Assembly: GCF_001999965.1 (NCBI RefSeq)
Contig: NZ_CP019646.1
Span: forward strand, 2,108,001-2,172,000
From: Limihaloglobus sulfuriphilus
GTDB taxonomy: Bacteria; Planctomycetota; Phycisphaerae; Sedimentisphaerales; Sedimentisphaeraceae
Length of the DNA stretch: 64,000 bases
Direction of reading: 5' to 3'
This document shows positions 35,100 through 45,100 of this stretch, in pieces. The translations under genes and the position numbers were made by a program. Each line of letters opens with the position of its first letter. Positions within the stretch are counted from its first letter, which is position 1. The notes under the pieces were generated by a model, which saw only the letters and a list, made by a program, of their open reading frames with translations, searched no databases and was not told the origin of the DNA.

Positions 35100-36269
35100 T
35101 TACTTTTTGAACTTTGTCCATTTCTGGGCGCTCTTAGCACTTGCCAGCACAGTTTCGATAAACTGCATCCCGCGAAGGCCGTCTGTAACATTGGGGAAAT
35201 CCGTAATAAGCGGATCGGCCTTTTTGCGTTCGATTCTTGCCAGAACTGTCTGGGCGAAGTTGCAGTAAACATTCGCAAAAGCCTCTATGAACGCTTCGGG
35301 GTGTCCTGCGGGCACGCGTGTTGCCCGTGCCGCCGCGGGGCTTGTCTTGCCGACGTAGTCATTTCCTCTTCGCCAGACTTGTTCGGGGCCGTTGAGGCTC
35401 TTTACTATAAGCGTATTGGGGTCTTCCTGATGCCATTCAATCGCTTTTTCCTCGCCGTAAACCCATATGCCAAGGCTGTTTTCCTGGCCGACAGATATCT
35501 GGCTGGCGTGGAGCAGTCCTTTGGCGCCTTTGCTGAATTTAACGATACAGTTTACATCGTCATCAAGTTTGCGTCCCTTGACAAACGATGTCAGCTCGGC
35601 GCATACGTCAGTTATTTTTAACCCTGTGATGTATTCGGCGAGATTTTCGGCATGTGTGCCGATATCGCCGAGACAGCCTCCCCCGCCGCTCTGTTTTGGA
35701 TCGGTGCGCCAGCCGGCCTGCTGGTTTCCGGTTTTCTCAACAGGAGTGGCAAGCCAGCCCTGGGGATACTCTACGACTATCTTGCGGATTTTTCCCAGTT
35801 CGCCGGATTTGATCATATCCCTGGCGCATTTTACCATCGGGTATCCTGTGTAGTTGTGCATGAGGCCGAATACTTTGCGTGTCTTTCTGACAATTTCGCG
35901 AAGTTCTTTTGCCTCTTTTACATTCAGCGTCATGGGCTTTTCGCACATAACATGAAAGCCGGCCTTAAGGAAATCTCTTGCGATCGGGAAGTGCCAGTTG
36001 TTGGGTGTGGTAATTGAGACAAAGTCGATGCGTTCATCTTCGGGCAAGGCGAGCTCTTTTTCTATCATCTCGTTGTAATTGTTGTAAACCCTTGTTGAAT
36101 CGAGATAAAGCTCTCTGCCCATCTGTTTTGATTTTTTTGGGTCAATGTCGAAAGCTCCCGCGACTAATTCAATCGATCCGTCCATACGGGCCGCCTTGCG
36201 GTGAACCTCTCCAATAAAGGCGCCGGGGCCGCCGCCGACCATACCCATTCTAAGTTTTCTTTTCGCCAT
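35100..36269 (-). CDS. Gfo/Idh/MocA family NAD(P)-dependent oxidoreductase
   Basis: A 389-residue dehydrogenase. The N-terminal Rossmann domain (about 1-135) has GMVGGGPGAFIGEVHR for the dinucleotide and CEKPMT, the family's Glu-Lys-Pro motif at the nicotinamide. The C-terminal beta-domain includes GGGCLGDIGTHAENLAEY, with the catalytic-site Asp and His. Substrates in the family are sugars, inositols and their derivatives. It precedes the sugar isomerase in the same direction and could share its pathway. No transport genes are adjacent to suggest the substrate. Confidence 0.92.
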   Translation of the reverse strand: MAKRKLRMGMVGGGPGAFIGEVHRKAARMDGSIELVAGAFDIDPKKSKQMGRELYLDSTRVYNNYNEMIEKELALPEDERIDFVSITTPNNWHFPIARDFLKAGFHVMCEKPMTLNVKEAKELREIVRKTRKVFGLMHNYTGYPMVKCARDMIKSGELGKIRKIVVEYPQGWLATPVEKTGNQQAGWRTDPKQSGGGGCLGDIGTHAENLAEYITGLKITDVCAELTSFVKGRKLDDDVNCIVKFSKGAKGLLHASQISVGQENSLGIWVYGEEKAIEWHQEDPNTLIVKSLNGPEQVWRRGNDYVGKTSPAAARATRVPAGHPEAFIEAFANVYCNFAQTVLARIERKKADPLITDFPNVTDGLRGMQFIETVLASAKSAQKWTKFKK

Positions 36270-36511
36270 AGTACCTTTCCTTCTAAAATAACAAGATTAT
36301 ACCGGCGGTAAGGCCGGTGTTTTGTTAGCAAGGGCAGCCAAAGAGCTGAGACCCTTTAAAGTACTACCCTGTAAACTGCTTATATTAAACAATATAATAT
36401 CATCTTCCAGCGAAAAAGCAAGAATGAGAAAAGAAAACTGCGAGCTATGAGCAGCAGGAGAGCGAATTTTTGCTTTAGCCTCCGAATTTAAAGGCTAAAC
36501 AGCGAGCAAAT

Positions 36512-36604
<93 letters not shown>

Positions 36605-36616
36605 GAAAGATAGCAG

Positions 36617-36644
36617 ATTTTAATGTCAAAGTCCGATTATGCAA
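36617..36644 (-). promoter_or_regulatory. tRNA-Ser promoter
   Basis: Minus strand TTGCAT and TAAAAT separated by 16 bp, ending 12 bp before the tRNA. The 36605-36903 interval otherwise contains only this promoter and the one for the gene at 36904. Confidence 0.55.
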
Positions 36645-36843
36645 GTGAAAAACCACAGGTATTTGTGAAAGTGTGTGACTTTTTTGGCGTTGCATAAACA
36701 ATGTTAATATGTCAATATCTGCAAATTTCAGTCTTCGCGGCAGCAGAAACTCAAAGACATCTGCCGCTGAACGGTTTAATAACAAATAACCAACCCCCCT
36801 GCAAAAATATCACACACCCGCGGCGTTTCTCATACATATTAGT

Positions 36844-36871
36844 TTGACTATTGCACTTTGATGCGTACAAT
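36844..36871 (+). promoter_or_regulatory. Promoter of the 36904 membrane-protein gene
   Basis: TTGACT and TACAAT separated by 16 bp, 32 bp upstream of the ATG. It may also serve glmS, whose start is 35 bp after the stop of this gene. Confidence 0.55.
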
Positions 36872-36903
36872 ATTTCCTTTTATACAATTAACTACAAAAC
36901 AAG

Positions 36904-38055
36904 ATGCGTAATATGAATATAAGAAAAATCAGTTTGGCGGCGATACTTATTGTCTTAATATCAATGCTTTGTGCTGTTGTTTACACAGGCATGTCGGGTT
37001 CGCAGTACAACCCTAAAACCATGATAAATATAAACAAAGCAATCGCCGCGATACTGGCCTACATTGCTATCATTGTCATCGGGCCGGTACCCGGTGAGCT
37101 CACTGTCGAGACAAAATTAAAGCTCTCCGCCCTTGCGGTATTTTCGCCTGTAGTTTTCGGAATTCTTCTCTGGCCGGCGGTAAGTCCCGAGAGCCCGTAT
37201 GAATTAGTATCGCTGTCAAGCGGTTCCCTCGGTTTTGCAGGTTTTATAATATTCACCGCGGCGGCTTTTCTATGCGGCGGCCTTACCGCGATTGTGCCGG
37301 GTGAATTCGGCCTGCACGCATCAAGAGCGGCAGTACCGCTGGGAATCAGCATCGCGGCTGTCCGAAGCGGATTCGTAACAGACGCCACAGCAAGGCTTTC
37401 CGACGTATCACAAATTTCTCAGACATACAATATATTTGCAATAGAATCTTTTTTGTGGGCAGTTATCGCCGCGGCGGGTTTTGCAGGAAGTTTCGCCGCA
37501 CGAAAGCTCACAAACCAGGACACCGGAATCAATGACCTCAAGCCGTTAGTTAAGGGATGGAAGCAATCGGTCATGGCAGTTGCCGCGATTACAGCTGTCT
37601 CAATGATTGTAATCAGCATACTTGGCACAAGTCCGGGAATAAGAGACAGAGAGCTCTCGGCAATCATGCTCCAGCCGGGCAACGGCCAGGCGGCGTTTGC
37701 TGTTCTGGCGGCGTTTACCCTCTGCGGCTGGGCGGCGATGCGTTACTTCAAAATCAACTACATACCGGCATGTATCGCGGCTGTCATACTGCCCGCGGCA
37801 ATAAGGCTGTTTGCTTTTAAACAGGAAGATATCCTGAATCTGACCCAACGATACCCCCTTTCCTTTTTAACGAACCCATCGCTGGCGCTTACGCCGGTAA
37901 TGATAATCTCATTCGGCATGATTGGAGCAGTCTGCGGGTACTGGCTGGCGGTACTCCAGAAACGCAACGCGGCACTGGCCGGAGAAGAAGCCGCCGTAGA
38001 AATGGCGAACCTGGCTGCCAGAACAGCGGTGGGAGTTGCTGACGGCAAGCCTTAA
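36904..38055 (+). CDS. Polytopic membrane protein of unknown function
   Basis: A 383-residue protein with about ten hydrophobic segments, including an N-terminal helix (about 9-30) and GFIIFTAAAFLCGGLTAIV in the middle, ending in an Ala-rich cytoplasmic tail (LAGEEAAVEMANLAARTAV). I do not recognise a family and no catalytic motif is visible. It is immediately upstream of glmS, with its own promoter; a link with hexosamine or cell-wall supply is only suggested by position. Two ATG codons (36904 and 36913) are possible starts. Confidence 0.6.
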   Translation: MRNMNIRKISLAAILIVLISMLCAVVYTGMSGSQYNPKTMININKAIAAILAYIAIIVIGPVPGELTVETKLKLSALAVFSPVVFGILLWPAVSPESPYELVSLSSGSLGFAGFIIFTAAAFLCGGLTAIVPGEFGLHASRAAVPLGISIAAVRSGFVTDATARLSDVSQISQTYNIFAIESFLWAVIAAAGFAGSFAARKLTNQDTGINDLKPLVKGWKQSVMAVAAITAVSMIVISILGTSPGIRDRELSAIMLQPGNGQAAFAVLAAFTLCGWAAMRYFKINYIPACIAAVILPAAIRLFAFKQEDILNLTQRYPLSFLTNPSLALTPVMIISFGMIGAVCGYWLAVLQKRNAALAGEEAAVEMANLAARTAVGVADGKP

Positions 38056-38090
38056 AGTACTATTGAGAAAAGATTTGGAGTGATTATTAA

Positions 38091-39941
38091 ATGTGCGGAA
38101 TAGTAGCTTATATTGGTAAAAAAAAGGCACGCCCAATCCTGATAGAAGGCCTCAAGAGACTTGAGTACCGCGGGTATGATTCTGCCGGCGTTGCCCTGAT
38201 AGAAAAAAACGCTATATCAATCGTCAAATCCAAAGGTCGCATAGCTGTACTCGAAGACCTTATTAAGGAAAAAACCGACACCGCCACCGTGGGCATCGGA
38301 CATACAAGATGGGCAACACACGGCGAGCCCAACACTGTCAACGCCCACCCACACAGCGATTTTACCGGCAAAATCAGCCTTGTCCACAACGGAATAATCG
38401 AAAACTACAGCACATTAAAACAATGGCTTATAAAAGAGGGAGTAGCCTTCAAAAGCCAGACAGACACAGAAGTCCTGGCAAACCTCATAGGCTATTTCTA
38501 CGCAAAACCCTCAGAAAACGACAGCAACCATTCGTTTGAGAAGGCCGTACAGAGAGCACTTGACATGGTCGTGGGCACTTACGGGCTGGCGATTATATGT
38601 GATGACTGCCCGGATACAATTATAGCCGCGAAAAAAGGCTCACCGCTGATTCTCGGCGTCGGCCAGAACGAATACATTATCGCCTCTGACGCGTCAGCAA
38701 TCGTTGAGCATACGCAGCAGGCGGTGTACCTCTCCGACAATGAGATGGCGGTTGTAAATAACAGCGGATTCTACACTAAGACAATAGACGACATCAACAT
38801 AACAAAAGAAGTCAAGGACATAGAATTCTCGCTCGATGCCATTGAGCTAAACGGCTACGAGCACTACATGCTCAAAGAAATCTTTGAACAGCCCACAGCC
38901 CTGAGCACATGCCTGGGCGGGCGAATTGACACAGTCAACAACAAAATTGTACTGGGCGGAATTGCAAACCTAACCCGTGAGCTGACACGCGCCAAGAAGT
39001 TTATCATTACAAGCTGCGGCACTGCCTGGCACGCCGGGCTCATAGGAGAATACCTCATTGAGCAGATTGCCCGCATCCCCGTCGAGGTCGAATACGCCAG
39101 CGAGCTGCGTTACAGAAACCCCATAATTGAAGACGGAACTTTTGTCATCGCCATCAGTCAGTCCGGTGAAACCGCCGACACACTCGCTGCGATCGAAATG
39201 TGCAAAGAAAGAGGAGCGGTTGTCATGGGAGCGGTCAACGTTGTAGGCTCTACCATCGCAAGAACAACTGACTGCGGGGTTTACCTCCGTGTAGGCCCGG
39301 AGATCGGCGTCGCCAGCACCAAGGCCTTCACCGCACAGGTAGCCGTTTTGACTATGCTGGCTATTGAGCTTGGACGCAGAAAGCACGTTGGCCCCGCACA
39401 AACCGCCGCCTACCTCAAAGAACTTCAGGCTGTCCCGGGCAAGATTGCCTCCGTACTTAACATGGCTGAGCATATAAAACAGATAGCAATAGAGTATTCT
39501 GCAGAGAACAACTGGCTGTTTATGGGACGCGGGCTCAACTACCCCGTAGCACTCGAGGGTGCGCTTAAGCTCAAAGAGATAAGCTACATACATGCTGAGG
39601 GCCTCCCCGCAGCGGAGATGAAACACGGCCCAATAGCCCTGATCAGCAAGGGCACACCGGCGGTATTTGTCGCAACACGCGGCTCGCAGTACGAGAAAAT
39701 TATCGGAAACATCGAAGAAGTCAGGGCACGCGGCGGAAAAACTATTGTCGTTGCCACACAGGGAGACGATGAGATAAAACGCTGCGCCGACCACGTCATT
39801 TATGTCCCCGATACCATAGAGGAGATGCAGCCGATGGTAAACATAGTCCCGCTGCAGATACTCGCCTACTACGCGGCGGTTCACCGCGGGTATGATGTTG
39901 ATAAACCCAGAAACCTGGCAAAAAGCGTAACAGTTGAATAA
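38091..39941 (+). CDS. glmS: Glutamine--fructose-6-phosphate aminotransferase
   Basis: Makes glucosamine 6-phosphate for peptidoglycan and lipopolysaccharide. The 616-residue protein begins MCGIVAYIG with the catalytic N-terminal Cys of the glutaminase domain (1-240) and has GIGHTRWATHG. Two SIS domains follow, with TSCGTAWHAG, ISQSGETADT and the C-terminal KPRNLAKSVTVE (catalytic Lys near the end). No glmS ribozyme is seen in the 35-bp space upstream, where GGAG is the ribosome site. It is followed 57 bp later by a DegT aminotransferase. Confidence 0.98.
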   Translation: MCGIVAYIGKKKARPILIEGLKRLEYRGYDSAGVALIEKNAISIVKSKGRIAVLEDLIKEKTDTATVGIGHTRWATHGEPNTVNAHPHSDFTGKISLVHNGIIENYSTLKQWLIKEGVAFKSQTDTEVLANLIGYFYAKPSENDSNHSFEKAVQRALDMVVGTYGLAIICDDCPDTIIAAKKGSPLILGVGQNEYIIASDASAIVEHTQQAVYLSDNEMAVVNNSGFYTKTIDDINITKEVKDIEFSLDAIELNGYEHYMLKEIFEQPTALSTCLGGRIDTVNNKIVLGGIANLTRELTRAKKFIITSCGTAWHAGLIGEYLIEQIARIPVEVEYASELRYRNPIIEDGTFVIAISQSGETADTLAAIEMCKERGAVVMGAVNVVGSTIARTTDCGVYLRVGPEIGVASTKAFTAQVAVLTMLAIELGRRKHVGPAQTAAYLKELQAVPGKIASVLNMAEHIKQIAIEYSAENNWLFMGRGLNYPVALEGALKLKEISYIHAEGLPAAEMKHGPIALISKGTPAVFVATRGSQYEKIIGNIEEVRARGGKTIVVATQGDDEIKRCADHVIYVPDTIEEMQPMVNIVPLQILAYYAAVHRGYDVDKPRNLAKSVTVE

Positions 39942-39998
39942 TTGAGTCAGCGAAATTTTTGAAATCGAAATTACAAACAAATTATAAAGGCATATAAA

Positions 39999-41165
39999 AT
40001 GCAGGTACCATTATCCAGCCCTGATATAACACAACGTGAGATTGATGCAGTAGTTAACGTCATGAAAAGCGGCCAGCTGGCGCTTGGACCCGAGATGAGA
40101 GGCTTTGAACAGGCCATCGCGGAATACTCGGAAAAAAAACATGCCATATCCGTAAACAGCGGAACGAGCGGCCTTTATCTCTGCATGAAAGCTCTCGGCA
40201 TTGGTCCCGGGGACGAAGTTATAACAACCCCGTTTACATTTATAGCAACGATAAACTGCATTATTCAGGCCGGCGCAAAACCCGTTATGGTTGACATAGA
40301 CCCCGTCAACTACAACATTGACCCGGCAAAGATTGAAGAAAAAATAACACCGGCGACAAAAGCGATTGAACCGGTAATTGTATTCGGCAACCCTGCCGGC
40401 ATAGACGAAGTATGTGATATTGCCAAAAAGCACAATCTCGCCGTTATCGAAGACAGCTGCGAGGCACTCGGCACGGTATATAAGGGTAAAAAAGCCGGAA
40501 CATTCGGCGACGCAGGACTTTACGCCTTTTACCCTAACAAACAGATTACCACCGGCGAAGGCGGCATAATAGTTACAGACGATGACAAGCTCGCAGAGCT
40601 GTGCATTTCAATGCGCAACCAGGGGCGAGGCGCCGGCGGCGGCTGGCTTGCCCATGAACGTGTCGGATACAACTACCGTATGGCGGATATAAACGCCTGT
40701 ATAGGCCGCGTACAAATGACAAGGCTCGGGGAATTCAAGGAAAAACGCAAAAAAGCCGCACAGTATTATCAGCAGATACTCGCCGACGAAAAACGCATTA
40801 ACGTTCCACAGGAGCCCGAAGGTGCGGATATGAGCTGGTTTGTATTTGTTATAAGGCTTGCCGACAACTACGGGCAAGAGCACAAAAACGCCTTAATTCA
40901 AATGCTAAACGAGAGAGGCTGCGGCGCAAGCAATTATTTCCCGCCGGTACATCTCCAGCCGTTTATGATTGCCGATTACGGATATAAAAAAGGGGATTTC
41001 CCTGTAACAGAATTCGTCTCCCAGCGAACTCTGGCGATTCCGTTTTTCAACAACCTCAGCAGGGAACAGATGGATTATGTCAAAAAAACGCTCAGCGAAT
41101 GTCTCGACGAAATTGATGCGGGCCTGCTGGGCAGCGGCAAAGCTCCATTCCCGCCCGCACAGTAA
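39999..41165 (+). CDS. DegT/DnrJ/EryC1/StrS family sugar aminotransferase
   Basis: PLP-dependent enzyme that transaminates keto sugars for surface polysaccharides. A 388-residue protein with SVNSGTSGLYLCMKALGI, TTPFTFIATINCI, EDSCEALGT, and YPNKQITTGEGG, where the Lys is the PLP Schiff-base residue. The order and length are those of the family. It follows glmS and may use hexosamine-derived nucleotide sugars, but this is inference. A long gap of almost 500 bp precedes the hydrogenase operon. Confidence 0.92.
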   Translation: MQVPLSSPDITQREIDAVVNVMKSGQLALGPEMRGFEQAIAEYSEKKHAISVNSGTSGLYLCMKALGIGPGDEVITTPFTFIATINCIIQAGAKPVMVDIDPVNYNIDPAKIEEKITPATKAIEPVIVFGNPAGIDEVCDIAKKHNLAVIEDSCEALGTVYKGKKAGTFGDAGLYAFYPNKQITTGEGGIIVTDDDKLAELCISMRNQGRGAGGGWLAHERVGYNYRMADINACIGRVQMTRLGEFKEKRKKAAQYYQQILADEKRINVPQEPEGADMSWFVFVIRLADNYGQEHKNALIQMLNERGCGASNYFPPVHLQPFMIADYGYKKGDFPVTEFVSQRTLAIPFFNNLSREQMDYVKKTLSECLDEIDAGLLGSGKAPFPPAQ

Positions 41166-41657
41166 AACGGCTTGATCACAACAGACTCGGCAGGCACCTT
41201 CCCAGGAGAATAAATTGCTGTTATGAGAAGTTAAATTTTAACGGCAGCAGCGCTGCGCCGTCAGAGATAGACTTGAATCACAATTCTGCCAAGATATTGC
41301 AAGGCCAATCTGCTTACACACCGCAAGTATGGCATAACATAAGCGGCTGCATGGTATTCCAACATGTTATTTTCGAAAGCGAACTCACAAAGTGCGTTTT
41401 ATTGTGAAATTTATCTCTTTTTAACGTTGCGAATGTCACTTTAAAACGCCAACCTGGACGTTCTTCAAAGCCCACTTTAAAGTTTATGTTCATTTTTTTA
41501 TCAAAATATATGTAATATTCTTTGACGTATAGCTTGTTTCTTAGTATAAAAAAATGTCATACAGAGCTTAATGCTTTATATAGCACTTAACAGCTGCACG
41601 GCAGCTTTAACATATCTACTGATATAAAAAAGTGTTAACTTAAATTCAGGTGTATTT
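41166..41657. other. Intergenic region upstream of the hydrogenase operon
   Basis: About 490 bp without a gene. It contains the hydrogenase promoter (41522-41550) and a long leader of about 100 bp. A Rex-like half-site (TTGTGAAATTTATCTC at 41402-41417) and TGTTAACTTAAA near 41633 are possible redox-regulator sites, both imperfect. Nothing else was recognised. Confidence 0.5.
41522..41550 (+). promoter_or_regulatory. Promoter of the [FeFe] hydrogenase operon
   Basis: TTGACG and TATAAA with a 17-bp spacer, about 108 bp before the first ATG. The long leader leaves room for regulatory binding. Confidence 0.65.
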
Positions 41658-42173
41658 ATGAATGAAACAAATTGCAATTGCGCATGCACTTGTGAACAGG
41701 AAATCTCGGAAGAGCAACTTTATCCGCAACTCGACGAGATTATCGAAAAAAACAAAGATCAGGAAGGCTGCCTGATACCAATTCTCCAAAAAACTCAGCT
41801 GCTTTTTGGATACCTCCCGGAAGGTGCCCTCAAAAAGATCAGCACATCTCTCAAAATCTCCTACAGTGAGGTTGCCGGAGTTGTCGGTTTTTACTCTTTC
41901 TTCTCGACAGTGCCCAGAGGCAAATACCTGATAAGGGTATGCCTTGGGACGGCATGTTACGTCAGAGGCGGAAAAGAAATACTTGAGGCGCTCAAAGATG
42001 AGCTCGGTATCGATGTCGGCGAGACTACAGAAGACAGATTGTTTTCTCTCGATATCGGCAGGTGTTTCGGAGCGTGCGGCCTGGCACCGGTAATAATGAT
42101 AAACGATGAAGTTTACCAGAGAGTAAAGGCCACAAAGCTGCACACAATCCTCGATCAATATAAATCAGAATAA
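41658..42173 (+). CDS. Hydrogenase subunit, NuoE/HydC-like [2Fe-2S] protein
   Basis: A 171-residue thioredoxin-like ferredoxin corresponding to NuoE and to the gamma subunit of NADH-linked [FeFe] hydrogenases. The cluster ligands follow C-x4-C ... C-x3-C: VCLGTACYVRGG and RCFGACGLAP. An extra Cys-rich N-terminus (NCNCACTCEQ) is unusual and could bind metal or be disordered. It passes electrons between NAD(H) at the NuoF subunit and the rest of the complex in the cytoplasm. It is 24 bp before the next gene of the operon. Confidence 0.93.
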   Translation: MNETNCNCACTCEQEISEEQLYPQLDEIIEKNKDQEGCLIPILQKTQLLFGYLPEGALKKISTSLKISYSEVAGVVGFYSFFSTVPRGKYLIRVCLGTACYVRGGKEILEALKDELGIDVGETTEDRLFSLDIGRCFGACGLAPVIMINDEVYQRVKATKLHTILDQYKSE

Positions 42174-42197
42174 TATCAGTTAAAAAAGGAAATTCTG

Positions 42198-45100
42198 ATG
42201 AGTGATACCAAAAAATTACAAACAGTAGAAGAGTTTAAAGCTCTTAAAGATAAGTTAAAAAAACAAACCGCCCGCGAGGATAGCCTGGACAAGGTGCTAA
42301 TCTGCACCGGCGGCGGCTGTATAGCATCGGGCGCTTTGAAAATCAGAGACGCATTAAAAGAAGAGCTCCAGGCTCAGGGACTTGCCGATAAGGTGGCAGT
42401 AATAGAAACCGGCTGCATGGGCCCATGTGCCGGCGGCCCGGTTATGGTTATAGCCAAAGACAAAACCTTTTACGTCCATGTTCAGCAGGAAGACATTCCC
42501 GTTATTGTTGAGCAGCATATAAAGGATGGCAGGCCCGTAGAGCGTCTTTGCTGGAAAGACGACAAAACCGGAGTTCCCGTACCGGTTCAAATGGATATAG
42601 ACTTCTTTAAGAAACAGACAAAGATTGTTCTGAGAAACTGCGGCCTTATCCAGCCAACCAGCATAGAAGACTATATCGCCCGTGACGGATTTGCCGCGAT
42701 AACCAAAGTTCTATCTGATATGAGCCAGGACCAGGTGCTCGAAGAAATGAAGATAGCCAACATTCGCGGCCGCGGCGGCGCGGGCTTCCCGACCTGGATG
42801 AAATGGAACTTCACAAGAAAAAGCCCCGGAGATCAGAAATATATCCTCTGCAACGCCGACGAAGGCGATCCGGGTGCGTTCATGGACAGAAGTATCCTCG
42901 AAGGAGACCCCTTCAGCCTTATAGAAGGCATGACCATCGGTGCCTACACAATCGGAGCATCACAGGGATACGTATATGTGCGTGCGGAATACCCGCTGGC
43001 GATTGAAAGGCTTGAGGCAGCCATCAAATCCGCTTACGAGATGGGAATGCTCGGCAAAGACATCCTCGGCACAGGCTTCAGTTTCGACCTTGACATTCGT
43101 ATGGGCTCGGGCGCTTTTGTCTGCGGCGAAGAAACCGCACTTATCGCGTCAATCGAGGGCAAACGAGGCGAACCACGCGTCAGGCCGCCCTTCCCCGCTG
43201 TCAAAGGTCTATGGGGAAAACCAACCACACTCAACAACGTAGAAACCTATGCAAACGTCGCGGCGATACTCTTTAACGGCGGCGAATGGTTTGCTTCATA
43301 CGGTACCGACAAGAGCAAAGGCACCAAGGTCTTCGCACTTGCCGGAGCCATCACAAACGCAGGCCTGGTCGAAGTGCCGGTAGGCACGACACTGGGCGAC
43401 CTGATATACGATATCGGCGGCGGCATACCAAACGGCAAGGCATTCAAAGCCGCTCAGATTGGCGGCCCCTCCGGAGGCTGTATCCCAAAACAGCATCTAA
43501 ATGTCCCCCTCGACTATGAATCACTCAACGAGCTTGGTGCCATTATGGGCTCGGGCGGATTAGTGGTCATGGACGACGATACATGTATGGTTGACGTGGC
43601 GCGATTCTTCCTGGAATTTGTGCAGGAAGAATCATGCGGAAAATGCGTGCCGTGCCGCGTAGGTACAAAGAGAATGCTCGAAATACTCGAAAAGATTTGT
43701 GCCGGCAAGGGAGAGATGTCAGATATCGACAAACTTGAACAGCTCGGCGAGCATATTCAGCAAAGCTCTCTTTGCGGACTTGGACAGACCGCTCCAAACC
43801 CCGTACTCTCAACATTGAGGCATTTCAGGCATGAATACGAGATGCATATCAAGCAGAAGATATGCGAAGCGGGAGTTTGTGCAGGTCTTGTTCTGGCACC
43901 CTGCCGCAGCGCATGTCCGGCGAATGTAAATATACCCGGATTTGTCTCTCTGACGGCGGAAAAACGCTACGCAGAAGCAATCGCACTGCACAGAAACAGA
44001 AATCCGTTTACCGCTGTCTGCGCTCGTGTCTGTTTCCACTCATGCGAGACAAAATGCAGACGTGCTTCTATGGACGAGCCTGTATCGATCAAAGGCATAA
44101 AGAGATTTATGTCTGACCAGGAAATTACAGCGCAGCTTCCTGAAATCAGGGAAAATGCCGAAAACGCAAAACGAAAAATCGCAGTTGTAGGCGCCGGGCC
44201 GGCAGGCCTTTCATGTGCCTACTTCCTGGCAAGGCTCGGTTACAGGCCCACTGTATTCGAAGCAGAGCCAAGACCCGGCGGAATGCTCGTACAGACTATT
44301 CCCGAATACAGACTTCCCCGCGAAGTTCTCGCCCGTGAAGTGCGTATAATAGAAGGCATTGGCGTTGATGTGCTGACAAACCAGAAACTTGGACGGGACT
44401 TCACACTCGAAGATCTAAAGTCACAAGGCTACGATGCCGTATTTCTGGGCATTGGAGAGCCGCAGGGACTTATACCAAACCTCAAAGGCTCAGACACTGA
44501 AGGTGTATGCGAGGCGATAGATTTTCTGCGGGAATACAACCTTAGAGGCTCTGCCAAAGTCGAAAAGAACATCATTGTTATCGGCGGAGGCAACTCAGCT
44601 ATCGATGCCGCCAGAACCGCGGTAAGGCTTGGAGCCCAGGTTACTGTTGTTTACAGAAGAACAGAGGCTGAAATGCCCGCCTACGATGAGGAAATCGAAG
44701 AGGCAAAACAGGAAGGTGTTGTCATTGAAACACTGACTTCTCCTACTGAAATTCTCTCTCGAAACGGCAAGGTATGCGGCCTCAAGTGCAGCAAAATGGT
44801 ACTTGGCCAGTACGACAGCAGCGGACGCAAACGTCCCGTTGAAAGCGGCGAGGAGGTCGTTTACAACACAGACCAGATAATCTTTGCCGTCGGCCAGACC
44901 ATGGATGCCAAATCTATATTCGGAAACCTCGAAGAACCCGCAGAATCTAATCAATACGAATATAAGGTTATTCTCGGCAAAGGAGACGAGGCCCAGGAGC
45001 TTATCATGTACGGCAAAAACCGTATCAAGACCGATAAGATAAACGGCCAGACCAGCGTCCCCTGGATATTCAGCGGCGGAGATGTAGTTACCGGGCCTGC

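Noticed and set aside
38056-38090. glmS ribozyme upstream of glmS
   Set aside because: Only 35 bp separate the genes and none of the ribozyme core is present.
38970-39980. Long minus-strand open frame of 336 codons opposite glmS
   Set aside because: It is a shadow of the glmS coding sequence, with cysteine- and tyrosine-rich composition and no family features.
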